A stretch of 64,000 nucleotides of DNA, from the NCBI GenBank assembly GCA_002118135.1, contig BDIU01000182.1, positions 124,001 through 188,000 on the forward strand, given 5' to 3'. The notes under the pieces were generated by a model. The model ran no database searches, was not told the DNA's origin, and saw nothing but the letters and a program-made list of their open reading frames with translations. The position numbers were made by a program, and so were the translations under genes. Below, in pieces: positions 36,518-49,578 of the stretch. The stretch's first letter is position 1, and every line of letters begins with the position of its first letter. Source of the DNA: Trebouxia sp. TZW2008. Taxonomy: Eukaryota > Chlorophyta > Trebouxiophyceae > Trebouxiales > Trebouxiaceae.

Positions 36518-39500
36518 TCAGACAAAATCCCCCCCACTTTTGGCTGCTCCCTCCAGCTTGGCCAGTATCTCCAGTGCCTCAGCTGGTGTGGTGTGTGGCT
36601 TCTTTGGGAACAAGAAGGCCCTTGAGCTGCACACTCACAAGCACTATGAGTGACATTGAAGCAGCAACAGCAGCTTATGCTGTCATGCTATATGCTTGCA
36701 TGTTCCTCAAACAGGCTGAAATCAAGCAGCAGTGCAAGTCATTAATTGACATTGAGGCAACTTTTCACAGGCACACAGTTGCCAAATCAGGGCCTTGGTG
36801 CAAAGCAGGCACGTCATAAGCGCTGTAAAGTAAGCGCATTGCTTGCAGGATCTAGAACGTCTTTCCCCGTAGTGCTCTGATTGGCACTATGTGACTGGTT
36901 CAACATATTGCATATGGTGTAGAGCCTGTGAAACCAAATCAGATGACGCCATCAGTGCAAACTCTGTCAGGCAGCTACGTAAGTCAGCCAGCATTGTCAA
37001 ATGAAGTACACATGAGAAGAAAGCCGCAAAAACTCACTTGATCAGGAACTTTCTGATCTTGTGACCAAAGCCATTGTGGCGCTGCCAGGGCAGGCCCTTC
37101 CTGAACTTCTTCTTGTTGGGGCGATTCATAGGAATGCCCTTCTTGCCCTTGCCGTTGTTGCCACCATTGCCGCTGCCATTTCCATTACTGCCTTCTATTG
37201 GTTCCCAGAAGGCAAGAGGCTTGATGCCAGTTATCTCTCTGATCAGTCCATTCAGCGCTTTCACCTGAACAGCAGATGAATTCACGCTGACCACAAAGGG
37301 ATAAGTCATAGACTTCCTGACTGGAAGTGTTTTTGCATGTACAACTCAGCATGAGCATAGACATTACAACGCCTGAGATTTGACTTTACAATTTGACGAC
37401 AGTCACAGCTGAGTGGCACAGGAAAGAATGCAGCATCCAGGCTGACTCGTGACCTTCAGGCTCAGGTGCAGTCAGCCTTTGCACATTTGACACTGAGTAA
37501 AGGCATCATCAAAGTCAGACCAGTGGATTCAATGAGACCATTGTATTGTATAAGGATTGCAATTTCAGCTGCTGCCTACCTCAGGCTCATGGTCTTCAGG
37601 CCAGGTGCGGCCATCCACCACATCATTCAGGCTGGCCAGCAATCTCCACACATCCCCTTTGCTACCAAAAATTCTGTAGGCATGACAATATTCAGTGCTC
37701 TATTGTCTCTCACATGATCCACATACGGCAGTACGTGAAACTACGCCTGAGCTGTGCATTAGACACCAACAAACAAGGTCAAGGCAAATGAAACATCATG
37801 CATGCGGTGTTTAGTCCTGATCAGGCTGATTAGCAAGCTTTATTATCCCCTTTACTTGCCAAATATACTGTGCACATGCCGATACAAGAAGCTGAATCAG
37901 CAACCAAGCAACATGCAGGCTGCTTTGGTCTGTGTAAACTTCAGGCGGATCAGTGTTAGTGTGTGACACTATACGACATTTGCCAAACAGGCACTCATGA
38001 TTGCTGAATCAGTTGAGGTATTCCAGGCAGCCCCAAAGGGCACTGCGTTTAAGCTGTCTTGTTCAGCGACAGGGGACCTTACTATGCTCAGAGCATGCAG
38101 GCTATGCGTAGGCTGCCAATTTGATGTGTGCAGCAGGTCGATACTTTCCAAATGCACTATTGCACGACCTATGACCGCAACATTGCTGGCGCTGTAATGC
38201 TGAAGTTATAGTGCGGCGCTGCATCATGCACACGATGTTGCAATTGGCCAACCACGCTGCATGTCTACACCACAAGTGCAGCGTGGGCGACTCGGAACAG
38301 CAATGCACTTAGCATGACGTGCAGGTGACTTTGGCAGCATTGCTCAGATACTGGAATATTTGGCAGCCTGCTGAGTGAACTTAACAATGCACTGGAACAT
38401 TCAGCATGACGTGCACGTACCTCTGGTAGCATACTTCAAAGACCGGGATCTTAGGCAGCTTGCGTCGCACCCTGTGGTGTGACAAACGGGCGTGGCCATA
38501 GTCAATGATCTTGAAATGCACCTGCTGCCCTGACTTCTGCCCTGCGACCACACATGCCAAAAGATTTTGCTCTGCAAAGTTGAAGTTGTCAAGGCTTGCT
38601 TCGTTTGCATATGGAGTATGATGTGCCAAGGAACATCAACTGCAGCTTGAAGCATCAGAATTTGCAGCGTGTCACTTGGCGCTGAACAAAACACAAAGCA
38701 ACATTGCCAGAGCAGACAGGTGTGAGAAAGAAGAAGATAGGAAGACAGGAAGAAGCAGGCAGAATGAGAAAGAGAGGTGTTAGTGACTGACCAGGGATAG
38801 TGAAGGTGTTGGTCTTGGGCTCTGTGAGCACACCAACAGCCTTCTTTCGCTGCTTGCGTGAGGTGAAACCCTTTGGATACATGGGCTCTGCATCCAGATG
38901 GTGCTCCATGACGTTGGAGATGCGCATGTCAGCATGCACAAAACCCAGCTTGGAAAACGCCTTGTCCAGAGATGCAAGCACCTGTCAAAGATTGGGTCAA
39001 AGTCAGGGTCTCAACACGAGCAATTGGCTTGATCAGAACCAGCTTATCAGCATTGCAGGTCGCACAGTCGCTTGAGTCAAAGGCCTAGCTCTGCCTGACT
39101 GTACCCGTGAGTTGCAGGTGATGTTGATCTAAGCTCAATTCTTCAAGGCATGCAGAAGGTCAAAAGTGCAGGCCAGCTAATGGTGGATTTTTGAGCAGAA
39201 AGTCCTCTGCTCAGCATAGCATGCTGCCTGTAACACAATGCTTTAGCTCAGATATCTGGCGGGCAAGATACAAATGTACAAGCGGTGCACAACGTAAGAA
39301 ATGCTGAACACAGCTCAATACAAAGCTGTACAGCAAAGCATAGTCTTGCCATTGTATGTCCCAGCTAAGCCAATCTCTATGCATTGTACATATGCAGGTG
39401 TTGCTGCAAAAAACTTTGTGGAGGTGATGTACACACCTGCTTCACCATGTCCATCAGGTACCGAGCATCATTGAAGTCTGGCTTCCCAACCCTGCGTTGT

Positions 39501-42391
39501 CACAAGCTGTAAGCACCTGCTACTCCCAACAGCACACTTGCAGAATCATAACAGAAAAGAAGCTGTAATAATGATTGAGTAAGACACCTCACAGTGATAT
39601 GCAGCCTGCAACCTTCATGCAAGCTCAAACATAAAAGATGAGTGGCATTGTTTCCCCCAGTTTTGCGCCAGACAGCTTCTTGCCTTTGAGAAACATGCTT
39701 ATATAGCATGCTCAGGCTCAGCCTGACTCATTACAGCGACAAGCAGGTCACGACTGCAGACAAGCAAATGAAAGTAGACTTGCTTCATGTGTGATTTGCC
39801 AGATGCCTTTGCCCTTGTATGTAATATTGTCCGCTGTATGCTGATCAGGATGCTGTTGATGATCAGCACACAGCACAAACGCTGTTACCGTTTCTCAATG
39901 TCCCAGCCATTCAGCTTCTCAATGACCAGACCCTCCAGCATGCCTTGGGAACCATCCCCAGCCCCACTCACCAATGCAGCCCCAGTGAACATGAAACCTG
40001 CACCCAGCTTTTCTGTGTGTCCAAAAGCCACAAGCTATGTTGTTGATCACCTTGCTGCTGTTCTTGACAATGACAAATGTATGGACATCACAGTGTCGAG
40101 AGAGTGGCTGTGGCATGAGGCATACAGATTGTAAGGCTGGGCAGGCATCACGGGGGCCTTGAGCTGACTGCTGGAAGCTGACTTGGCCAGTTACACCTTA
40201 TTGCGGCATGCAATGCTTGTATGTCTCGGTGATTGAAGGCAACTCAGGCAAGACACAGGCTAGCGACGCTCTGTGCAAAGCCATGCAGCAGTCCAGGGTT
40301 TTCATGTACAGCATGAGTGTTTTTGCACAACACGTCATCAGGACTCATCCAGGCAAGAGACGCCAACACCCTGAGCAGCATGTTGAAGGCAGTACAGTAA
40401 GTTCTCTTTGTAGAAATACTTGATGTAAGGACACTCTTGACATGGGGACAACAACATCAGAAACCACTGAGTTGTGACTGCAATGGCACCCCTCAGTAAG
40501 GACAGTTTAATGTAAAGACAGAGTTCTTGCTAGCCAAAGCAGTCGTTAGAAAGAGAAGTCACTGTATCAAGCCTGACTGCAATTGAGCAAGCTGCATTGC
40601 AAAGGAGAAAGTGCTGCATTGGCATACCTGGGACAATCTTCTTGTCTTTGGACAAGGTGTTGAGCTGGTGCCCCAGGAGCCACTCTCTCTTCAGGCCTGC
40701 AACACATCGTGAAATGGCATCAGCGGTCTCACAATCAAAGAGGGTAACGTGAAGTCATTCAAGAGGCATCAAGAATGACAGACTGCTACGTAACTGCTCA
40801 CTCTCCAATGCAGCATGTCTTGAGGAAGCGAAGCTCACAGTGGCAAGCAGGAAGGGGTTGATTCACATGACATTGAGCGCTTCGTGATCGTGCACACAAG
40901 CAATGCTGAGACACCCACAACTTTTGAGGCCCAACTTTGGCATAGCTGCTGTCATGTTGAATGGCAAGATGACAGTTGGTGCTGCTCATGCAAACAATAA
41001 CTTTGTGATGCTTGATTAACGCACCAACATCTGCTCCCGTGATGGGCGTTGCTTTCTTGGCTTTCAGGGCCTGCACAGCAAAAATGCCTTTGAACTTGCA
41101 ACTCCAATACACAGTGATGCGCATGCCAGACAGCCATTGACTTGAGCTGTGCTGACAGCAGTAGACGTAAAGCTAACAAAGAAGGGAATTGCAGCATGCG
41201 AAAGTTAAAAACTACAGCAATTAGCCTAGTCAAACAAAGAATTTGCTGACTACTGCTGATGCTGAATATACCCATTGCTTTTATTGTCAAGCATCAGCAG
41301 CTGCATGCACCTTACGTAAGAAATTGGAGATTCAAGCAATGAGCAACTTGGCCAAGTAAAGTTGGTACTTGTGTGAATTGGGCTCTCAATGCACATATGA
41401 GGAAGAGCATTCTTAATCAGGTTTATCTTTTGCAAAAGCATACCTTGAGGACTTGGCCACTGTCTTTGCCTTTGCCATCAAGCAACTCATACACTGCCCC
41501 TTGATGACCTCCTCCTAGCTCTTTGCCAACCTGCACCAGTCTGATACGCTGTGATGCACGCTTGAGCACTGCATCTGCCTTGAAGCAAAAGCAAAAGCTG
41601 CAGTGTGACAGCCAAATATATATGGCAGACTGACAGTTGTATGGAGGCATGCCTGTGCTACGTTGCAAGCAAATGAAGACGAGGGTGCACAGCCTGATGG
41701 ACAGCTCAGCTGCAGCAACCACAAGCTTGCGCCAACAACAAAAGTGATGTGGCGTCATTCGTTACCTGGTAGTCCTTTGACAACTTGATCCCTTCCCTGA
41801 CCTCAAAACCCTCTGGGACATAGATCACCTGCAAGCAAATAGGTAACCGTTGCTGGTTGCTGTGAGTAACGTGTTGAGCCGCAGCATGCAGAGGAGCCTG
41901 AAAGAATCAGCCATGCTCAAATCCATGCAATTGTATACCTCAGCCCTGCCATCATAGTCATCAATGGATTCAGAGCCTTGTCTGCCAATGATGCCACTGC
42001 CATTAGGATCGTGCAGCAAGGGTTCCCGGTCTTCTGGCAGAACCATGAGATGACTTGTGTCCTGAAAGCTTGTGCTGACAGTAAGTCCAAGCAAAAAGGG
42101 TCAGCGCTGTCTTCGCAACTCCTGCAGGTTGGCAGCTTTGTCGAAACAGGCTCCTTGGCATGCTATCTCGCAGGCGTCTGACGTCTTGAAGTCTTCATGT
42201 GGAAAGCTAGATCTACCACGTTCAAAGTACCTGTCACAATTTTGGCAGTAGTGCTCGCTTCGGTGCTGAAATGTGAACGGAGCTCTAGATCCGCAAGTTA
42301 CCGAGATCACTGATCGCTGAAACAGAACCACGCCTTGCGGGACCCTGGCGTGCTGGTCACAGCGGCAGGGCTTGACGCCTACGCCCGGCAC
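36518..42391 (-). CDS. Divergent protein kinase-like protein, 13 exons
   Basis: Exons 42391-42231, 42074-41939, 41828-41766, 41578-41444, 41070-41025, 40696-40628, 40012-39889, 39491-39437, 38981-38792, 38541-38421, 37673-37580, 37264-37038 and 36626-36518; 1530 nt, 509 aa, phases close. Kinase landmarks appear in order: Gly-rich loop VGKELGGGHQGAVYEL (137-152), candidate Lys in VLK (163-165), a catalytic loop VHADMRISN (D281, N286) with HAD instead of HRD, a metal motif IDYGHAR (D340) in place of DFG, and KGDVWRLLASL, which matches the conserved Asp of subdomain IX. The key catalytic residues are therefore present and the enzyme may be active. It does not look like a standard Ser/Thr kinase family; the loops recall atypical small-molecule or fungal-type kinases. 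The N-terminus is Cys-rich, and a basic tail follows a Gly/Asn linker. The exon 1/2 junction is the least certain. If intron 12 is retained, the protein ends at 37034 (RKFLIK). Confidence 0.87.
38310..38400 (-). repeat. Copy of kinase exon 10 donor edge
   Basis: A decayed repeat of the last part of exon 10 (38541-38421) and its donor, directly downstream in intron 10, including the shared sequence GCATGACGTGCA. Confidence 0.65.
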
Positions 42392-43150
42392 AAGCGCGAG
42401 CCTGCTCTACCCCTGTGACCTCGATGATTTTCGAGCTGGGAAGCCGAGAACTTCAAGTCACAAACCAGCCTGAGCCTCAGCTGCTTCGGCATGACTGATG
42501 ACCACCTTTCCACAGTCAGGCTGAGTCAGCTGCTTGCCTCAGTGATAGCGTTCGCGTTCTCATGTCTTTGCGTCCTCCACTTGATCATGGCTTGCAACTC
42601 AGGAAAGGAGGAACAGACATTGTACTCTGTTAGCATTCTGCAGCAAACTACACTGCAACATTCGAACTGTCATCCTTGCATCCTACTGCTGGGGCGCCCC
42701 ACTCTCGCTGCGCAATTCCGCCCCACTCGAGAGAGGGCGGAATTGCGCAAAGGCCCTGCCGGTCGCAATCAACCGTACCCACGTGCAATGGTTGAAACGC
42801 CGCAGCTATCCGAGCTGCGGGTTGTGTTAGGGCTTCGTCGTCCTTTAGGGCGCACATGGCACCCACGCCTTGACCTCGTTTGTTTTTGAGTGAGGGGCGA
42901 TGAGAGTGGAGCGCCCAATGAATGTCGCATTTAGTGTCAGACTGTCATTAGCAAGTTGGATTGGTTATCTAAACATGCTTTTGCGCAACTGCCTGCAGTG
43001 TCTATGTATCCCCGACAGCCCAACAAGGGAAATGCTGCAAATGCCCAATTGACTTCATCTCACGTAGACTCAAGCAAATGCATATGCTCTGTATCCATGT
43101 ATCCGGCGGCAGAGCAGCAAATGTTCTCAATGCTGCGCACACTCTAGCTG
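42392..43150. promoter_or_regulatory. 5' flank of the kinase gene
   Basis: 759 bp between the kinase start and the stop of the phosphatase gene on the same strand. It contains the GC-rich foldback element described separately and presumably the kinase promoter. No other coding signal. Confidence 0.5.
42692..42916. mobile_element. GC-rich foldback element with terminal inverted repeats
   Basis: About 225 bp bounded by 15-bp inverted repeats with one mismatch (GGGCGCCCCACTCTC at 42692-42706; its partner at 42902-42916). Inside are a perfect 15-bp stem (42709-42723 with 42735-42749, arm TGCGCAATTCCGCCC, 11-nt loop), a perfect 8-bp stem (42800-42807 with 42813-42820, arm CCGCAGCT), and weaker pairings. 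No open frame. It is far more GC-rich than its flanks. A MITE-like foldback transposon is my first reading, although I see no clear target-site duplication. A structured non-coding RNA is the alternative: a run of five T at 42882-42886 could act as a Pol III stop. Confidence 0.55.
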
Positions 43151-45176
43151 TCATCGCTTGACCTTGTTGAACAAGCCGCCAGCACCACCAGCAACAGTTC
43201 CCACGACGCTCTGCACACCTTTGAAGAGATGATATGCTGGCTGTAGCTCTGCTCGCCACCATACACCGCTTTCTCCCTTCTTACTGATCATTTTCCATGG
43301 ACCCCACAGGCCATCTGCACCATTGCCAATGCAATCAGGCAGTGTCATGAAGTGCCAAGACTGGGGTGTCATGCCATTGCAAAACTTGTTGTCAAAGTAT
43401 AATGGCAGCCATGCCACTGAAGTTGGATGCAAGACAACACATGTCCAAACAGGTAATCTGCTGTTTCACCATGCCACACACTACACATACTTTGGGCAGG
43501 ACAGTGATACAACCAAGTGGTTGCATGATCAGTCCACCTTGTATTGACTAATTATGCTGTGACTTCAAATGTGGCAAAGGGGAGTGCTAGTAAATTACCT
43601 TCTTCCCGATCTCGCGCAGCTACGGTGAAGCCAGTATGCAGCACAGGATGTGATAGTGCCCAGGGCCATATTTTGGTGACTGAAGCATTCACACCGTCAC
43701 CATGTGTGACAATCAGAATGTTGTCACCGTTTGCTTCATCAGCAATCGCCTGCATTCAGGCCAGAACATCATGACCATTGAGCTATCAGGTACACAAAGG
43801 CTTGCAAGCACAGATCTGCGCGGCAACATAAGTGCGCATGCGCATGCATGCGTGCTACGCTGTAGCACAGCTTGCAGACAGCGCATGAGGAAGCTGGATA
43901 TGGGTGTCTTCACTGAGAAGCGACGTCTGGCAGCCAAGGTGCAACAATGCAAGCAAGAAATGTCAAGTCACCATCGGCAAGGAAGGCAGGATCCACTTTC
44001 CAGAAGCATTTTGGCGGAGTATTGTGACATACGTTGAATGCTCTGGTGAAGCGCCGTCTCGAGATGAGCAGGTTTTCTGGGTATCTGCCAAACTTTGGCT
44101 GGCCAATCTGCAACTGATTTGCTGTATCCTTGGGCAACTTCTTGCCGACATGATCCTTCAGATCTTTGCCCTCCAGAAACCAATTGTTGATATCGCCATC
44201 TGGGCATCTGCCGCCCTTCTTCACCATGAGCTTGGGGTTCATAAACTGCAGGAAAAGTTGATGTAGCCACAGTAGTCCATGAGAGCAGTTCACAGTGCAG
44301 CATGACAGCACTAGCCATCTGTATTGGTTGCATATCTTGACAGCAGCAGACCAAGCTGACACTTGACACAATAGCGTTCATGTGACACACGCACACAGCT
44401 GTCTAAGGGAACATCACTGTCTGCAGCTCAATGTGATAAGATGCAGAAGTCGACTGCTGAAAGATGAGCGAAGATGTGGCTGGCCAACAAGCTCACCTCT
44501 CCCACAGCGCATGTAACTGTCCAATCTTTGGGCTTGATGCCTAATCCCTCAGCAGCAAAGCTGGCTGTCTGTAGGCACCTGAGGAAAGCAACTCAGGACT
44601 TCAGAACTGAGACAAGGCAACTTGAATGGATCTATATGCTGCCTGGACAATTGCAGATGATGTGCCCTCACCTGTAAAAGGGCGATATGTAGATGTGTTT
44701 GATGTCAAACTTTTTGAGCTTTGCAGCAACCTTCTTGGCCTGCACACAAAGCCAGCACAAGCTTGTGAGCCCTGGACGACTTTTGCACCCCTTTCAAATT
44801 GCAGGCTAGTGGACATACTTGATCCTGACCGTGGTCTGACAAGAAGGGGTCAAAAGGGCGTTTTGACACGGCACTCCAAGCTTTATCTACCTGCATTGCA
44901 AACAGGCATGTGAACGAGCGTTCAAAAGTTCGAGCTGTGAGCTGACCGCAGTGATCAGTACTGAGACCTATCGTCTACCTCGTCTATTCGCTCGCCGTGC
45001 CGCATCACAACAAGCAACTGCCTGGTCTTGCCAGGTGGGGCACGAGTCCTTTTGTAGACTTCGTCACGCGCAAGTTCTGTCTGCACACGGAGTTGTTCAG
45101 CAGTGGGCAACTGAGGTTGGTCTCCTCCCCAGTGGTCCTCGCCGGGTTCTGGTTTGCCCTCATCATCAGCAGTCAT
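43151..45176 (-). CDS. Histidine phosphatase superfamily protein, 7 exons
   Basis: Exons 45176-44979, 44890-44819, 44739-44672, 44578-44497, 44245-44033, 43749-43599 and 43416-43151; 1050 nt, 349 aa, all phases close. Member of the phosphoglycerate-mutase-like (branch 1) histidine phosphatases. The phosphohistidine motif is VVMRHGERID (R59, H60, E62); the conserved SPFYRCLQTA, with the phosphate-binding Arg, spans the exon 3/4 junction; the second catalytic His lies in IVTHGDGVNAS (H227). RPFDPFLSDHG also matches the family. The layout is closest to UBASH3/ecdysteroid-phosphatase-like proteins, but without SH3 or UBA domains, so the substrate cannot be told. No signal or transit peptide is evident; a cytosolic enzyme is likely. 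Confidence 0.93.
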
Positions 45177-46955
45177 GTTCACTGACTTGTCACTGGCGCT
45201 GCAACTCAAATGCCTATAGTACAAGCATAGGCAGCAGCTCGATAGGTTGTACACAGCTTTGGCCGCACTGCAAGCTACAGCTAAGCTGACTCGACCTGGG
45301 AACGTTTCGTCTCCTGGAGGCACGGCTTGCAAGCTCGACTACACCGCCTCGTGCCGAGGTTGACAGGAGAACAGAAGAAGCAGGTCTACGATGCAAGCTC
45401 TGCCGTTTGCAGTGACAGGACGCGACCGTGCTGGCACGTTTTACTTGTGATGGGCCAAAAGTCAGTCTCCCTGTGCTTTGCGGCAGCAAGCACGCTGAGG
45501 ACATTTACGTACGCAAGATGAACGATGTGCCCGGCGTACACCGGGTTGGTCACTGTCAGATACGTTCAACGCTGCGCTGCAGGCGCTCAAAGATTGCGTC
45601 GCACGCGCCCCACATCCAGTTCGAGCATCTGCGCAAGTCACTATTGACTTTGACCTATCATTATTATCATTATAAATTTGCTTTTAAACACTGCAAAGAT
45701 GCAATGCTGCAATGCACAGCAGGAGTCCAGCGATGCATTTTCAGTTTTGCTATGAAAAGGGCTGGCACTTGTGGCGGGATGTCCGTGTGTGTGCACATCA
45801 TACATGCTGTCATCAAGGCTGACGTCAGCCTCTGACTAAATCGTAATGTTATCAGACGTGTTCCTTGGAAGTCCTCCCTGAAGCGCCAGGACTTTGCTAA
45901 ACGATCATATGTCGTGACCACAAGGCGTTGCAGCATGCCACGTTCACAGATGAGTTCGAAGTGTTGGGGTGTTGATGTGTTCGTTGCTGTGAGGTCAGTC
46001 ATTTTGCAGACATGCAGTACGGGATGTACCACAAGAGCTCAGTGGCAACGCCATAGACAACAGGAATACTTTCGACAATGAGCAAAGCAGCATTATTGAA
46101 TGCAACAGACATAAAACGCAATAAATGCAGTTTGCATGACAATCGCTGCTAGAGCGCTGGTATGACCACTGACTTGAGGACCCACATGCAGTTATAAGTG
46201 CCTCAGCAGCTGAGGCCTAGACCTGGCCGGTGCTGGCTAGCTTCAGCGACAGACCACACCAGACCTCATATTGTGACAGTTTTCGGCATCTGCATACCCC
46301 TGGGGTTAGGGCTATGTTGCAGACATGCCACATCAGCTGATACCCCTGCAGGGGAACCTTTGAGTCGAAGGCCTGGGTAGTGCCCAGGTACTGGCTGCCA
46401 ACATCACAATCACAATAATACCCTGCATCCCAAAGTACTACATGAACAGATATGCCGCAAGAATGAGGTTTTGGAAGAGGTTGAACGCTCCCCATGGCCT
46501 TACCTGACAGCATACCTTCCTAAAGGCAGGATCCTTGCTGCACCTTCAAGGTGCAAAGCTGCTTGAGTACTGTGCAGCACTAGCGCATAAGAATTCAGCA
46601 GAGCACCAGGCAAGGCCCTGCTCGGGCCTGCTCAAATGCATGTGAGCAACTGCTGTGCTGAAGAGGACAAGTCATGCTTTACAGCTTGCTGACAGCTACT
46701 CTGGCCACTTATGACAACACTTGTCAGGCAGCACAGCCATTAGCTGATTGCAATTGCTGTCTCATGTGCTACAGATTCAAAAAAACAGCTTGATGGGTAC
46801 TACTGCTCAAAGGTCTGCTGAGTCAATGATTATAGGTTGCAGTGCGCAAAAGCCTCTGGCCCGCAATGAGCCCAAGGGATGCTCCTTGCTGTGAAAGAGG
46901 CAAAGGCCATTGAGCTGCATCTGCGCTAACAACTGCTCGTGACGTATCAAACATT
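45177..46955. other. Intergenic region with weak coding hints
   Basis: 1.78 kb. Two stretches have open frames but no supported gene: plus strand about 45330-45640, and minus strand about 46000-45880 (ERGMLQRLVVTTYDRLAKSW). Neither has splice-compatible partners that I could find. It must contain the 5' flank of the phosphatase gene. Confidence 0.4.
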
Positions 46956-47500
46956 CTATTTCTTGGCTCTGCGCAGCAAGTTGCCCATGTCCTCCCTCTT
47001 CTTCTTGGCACGCAGATGCGTCCCCAGCTACAGCACAACAACCATGTGAGAAAAAGCACCCTTGCAGGCTCGTGAGATGGTCCAGAGTAACTTGCACAAA
47101 TACATCAAAACAGAAGCATGTATAGATACACTGTACCTTCTTTTTGCACAGCTTGAGTGCACGCTTGTCCTTTCCGACCTTCAATAGCTCAGAGACCCTC
47201 CTCTCATATGGGGCTAGACCAGCTACCTCCCGAACGACCTCACGTACGATCTTTGTTCGCTTGCCAAGTTTCTGCAGCAATGCATGCAGCTCAGCTTGCA
47301 TCTCCGATGCTCAGCAGCCATGCAAATTTGCCTGCTCAGGTTCCACTACCTCCACGACAACGCTAGTTGCCCGTCAAGCACTGCAGATGCGTGTCACCTA
47401 CCCCTTTTGAGTGAGAAGGCTTCACCCTCTTGTCCCTGGGCGTCACAACATGACCTGAGTTGAGTCCGACAGCAATGCCGGTTTTTGCTGGCTTTGCCAT
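46956..47500 (-). CDS. RPL36: 60S ribosomal protein eL36, 3 exons
   Basis: Exons 47500-47402, 47271-47137 and 47027-46956, giving 101 aa, the normal length for eL36. The N-terminus [17 protein letters not shown], the central [17 protein letters not shown] and the basic end [17 protein letters not shown] are all family hallmarks. It is a component of the large subunit of cytosolic ribosomes. All introns have GT-AG ends and phase 0. The gene lies head-to-head with ribose-5-phosphate isomerase. Confidence 0.98.
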
Positions 47501-47705
47501 GATGCTTTCGACTGCGTTGCGCAAAAGAACGAGCTGGCGGCCTCCAAGCTGTAAACTGCAAAACGCACTCCGTCAATAAGCAACGCAGAGCGTAATTGAA
47601 CGCTATGGCAAATCGCCCTCTGATTCCACATGCAGAAGGGCGAGATGAACTTGCGAAAATTGCGAGCTGCAACGGCGAGTCTTGTGAACGTCTCGACTGT
47701 TCAGT
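47501..47705. promoter_or_regulatory. Bidirectional promoter, eL36 / isomerase
   Basis: Only 205 bp separate the two divergent ATGs, so the core promoters and 5' UTRs of both genes must lie here. I see no TATA box. Confidence 0.7.
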
Positions 47706-48895
<1,190 letters not shown>

Positions 48896-49578
48896 TGCAG
48901 AGCTTTCAAAGCTTATCACGGATGACTGTGGAGCTGCTAGAGCCACAGCATTCTTGATTTGAACACAATTAACAGATATGAAATCATTACGTCTAGTGCT
49001 TACAGGCATACGTAGCAGCTCAGTGTGACCTACACTGCACATTTCAGCAAGTCATGTTACAGTTACCTAGATGTGTCAGTAAAAACTCAAGCTACAACTG
49101 GCAGGAATGCTATCTACAGGCAAACCTTTAGGATCGCTCAGTAAAAACCTTACACCTCACATATTACATGCGATATCTGCCTTGGACTTAATGACAAACA
49201 AGGTGAATGTGGTGCATGATATTGCTGTCATAGGGTACATAACACGCATGACATGGGTGGCATCCAAGCAATCAAAATGCTGTGCACCTCAATGACAAAG
49301 CCTGCAATCATGCACACCCGCACGAGATCATCAAATTGAAAGTCCACAGGCCTGTCACCATGCCTGCTAGTGTTGGAACAGCAGTTGACTGGTGAGTAAT
49401 GAGTGAACTCGTCAAGCTGATGCCTGAGCTCACGCCTGATTGCATGCATGACCGCTGCGTTCCGTGACGATGTGCCTGCGCATGCAGGCTATTGCATAGA
49501 TGTCTGAAAGTCGTCAATGTCGACACTAATGCTGCCTTTTGCCTAAACCCGGCCAGAAAGGCGAAAACCTGCGGGGAC
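48896..49578. other. Intergenic region, isomerase to DENN gene
   Basis: 683 bp holding the isomerase 3' flank and the DENN promoter. No coding signal, repeat or clear promoter box that I can support. Confidence 0.5.

Noticed and set aside
36646..36819. Small plus-strand frame beginning MSDIEAATAAYAV
   Set aside because: It lies antisense in intron 12 of the kinase gene, whose exon phases are consistent; 58 codons alone is weak.
37034..37037. Kinase stop codon at 37034 as the sole gene end
   Set aside because: A strong donor lies just before it and a protein-like, in-phase last exon exists at 36626-36518; kept only as an alternative.
37969..38157. Minus-strand frame within the kinase gene
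   Set aside because: Exon 10 joins exon 11 in phase, giving the expected kinase order; including this stretch would interrupt the domain without adding a motif.
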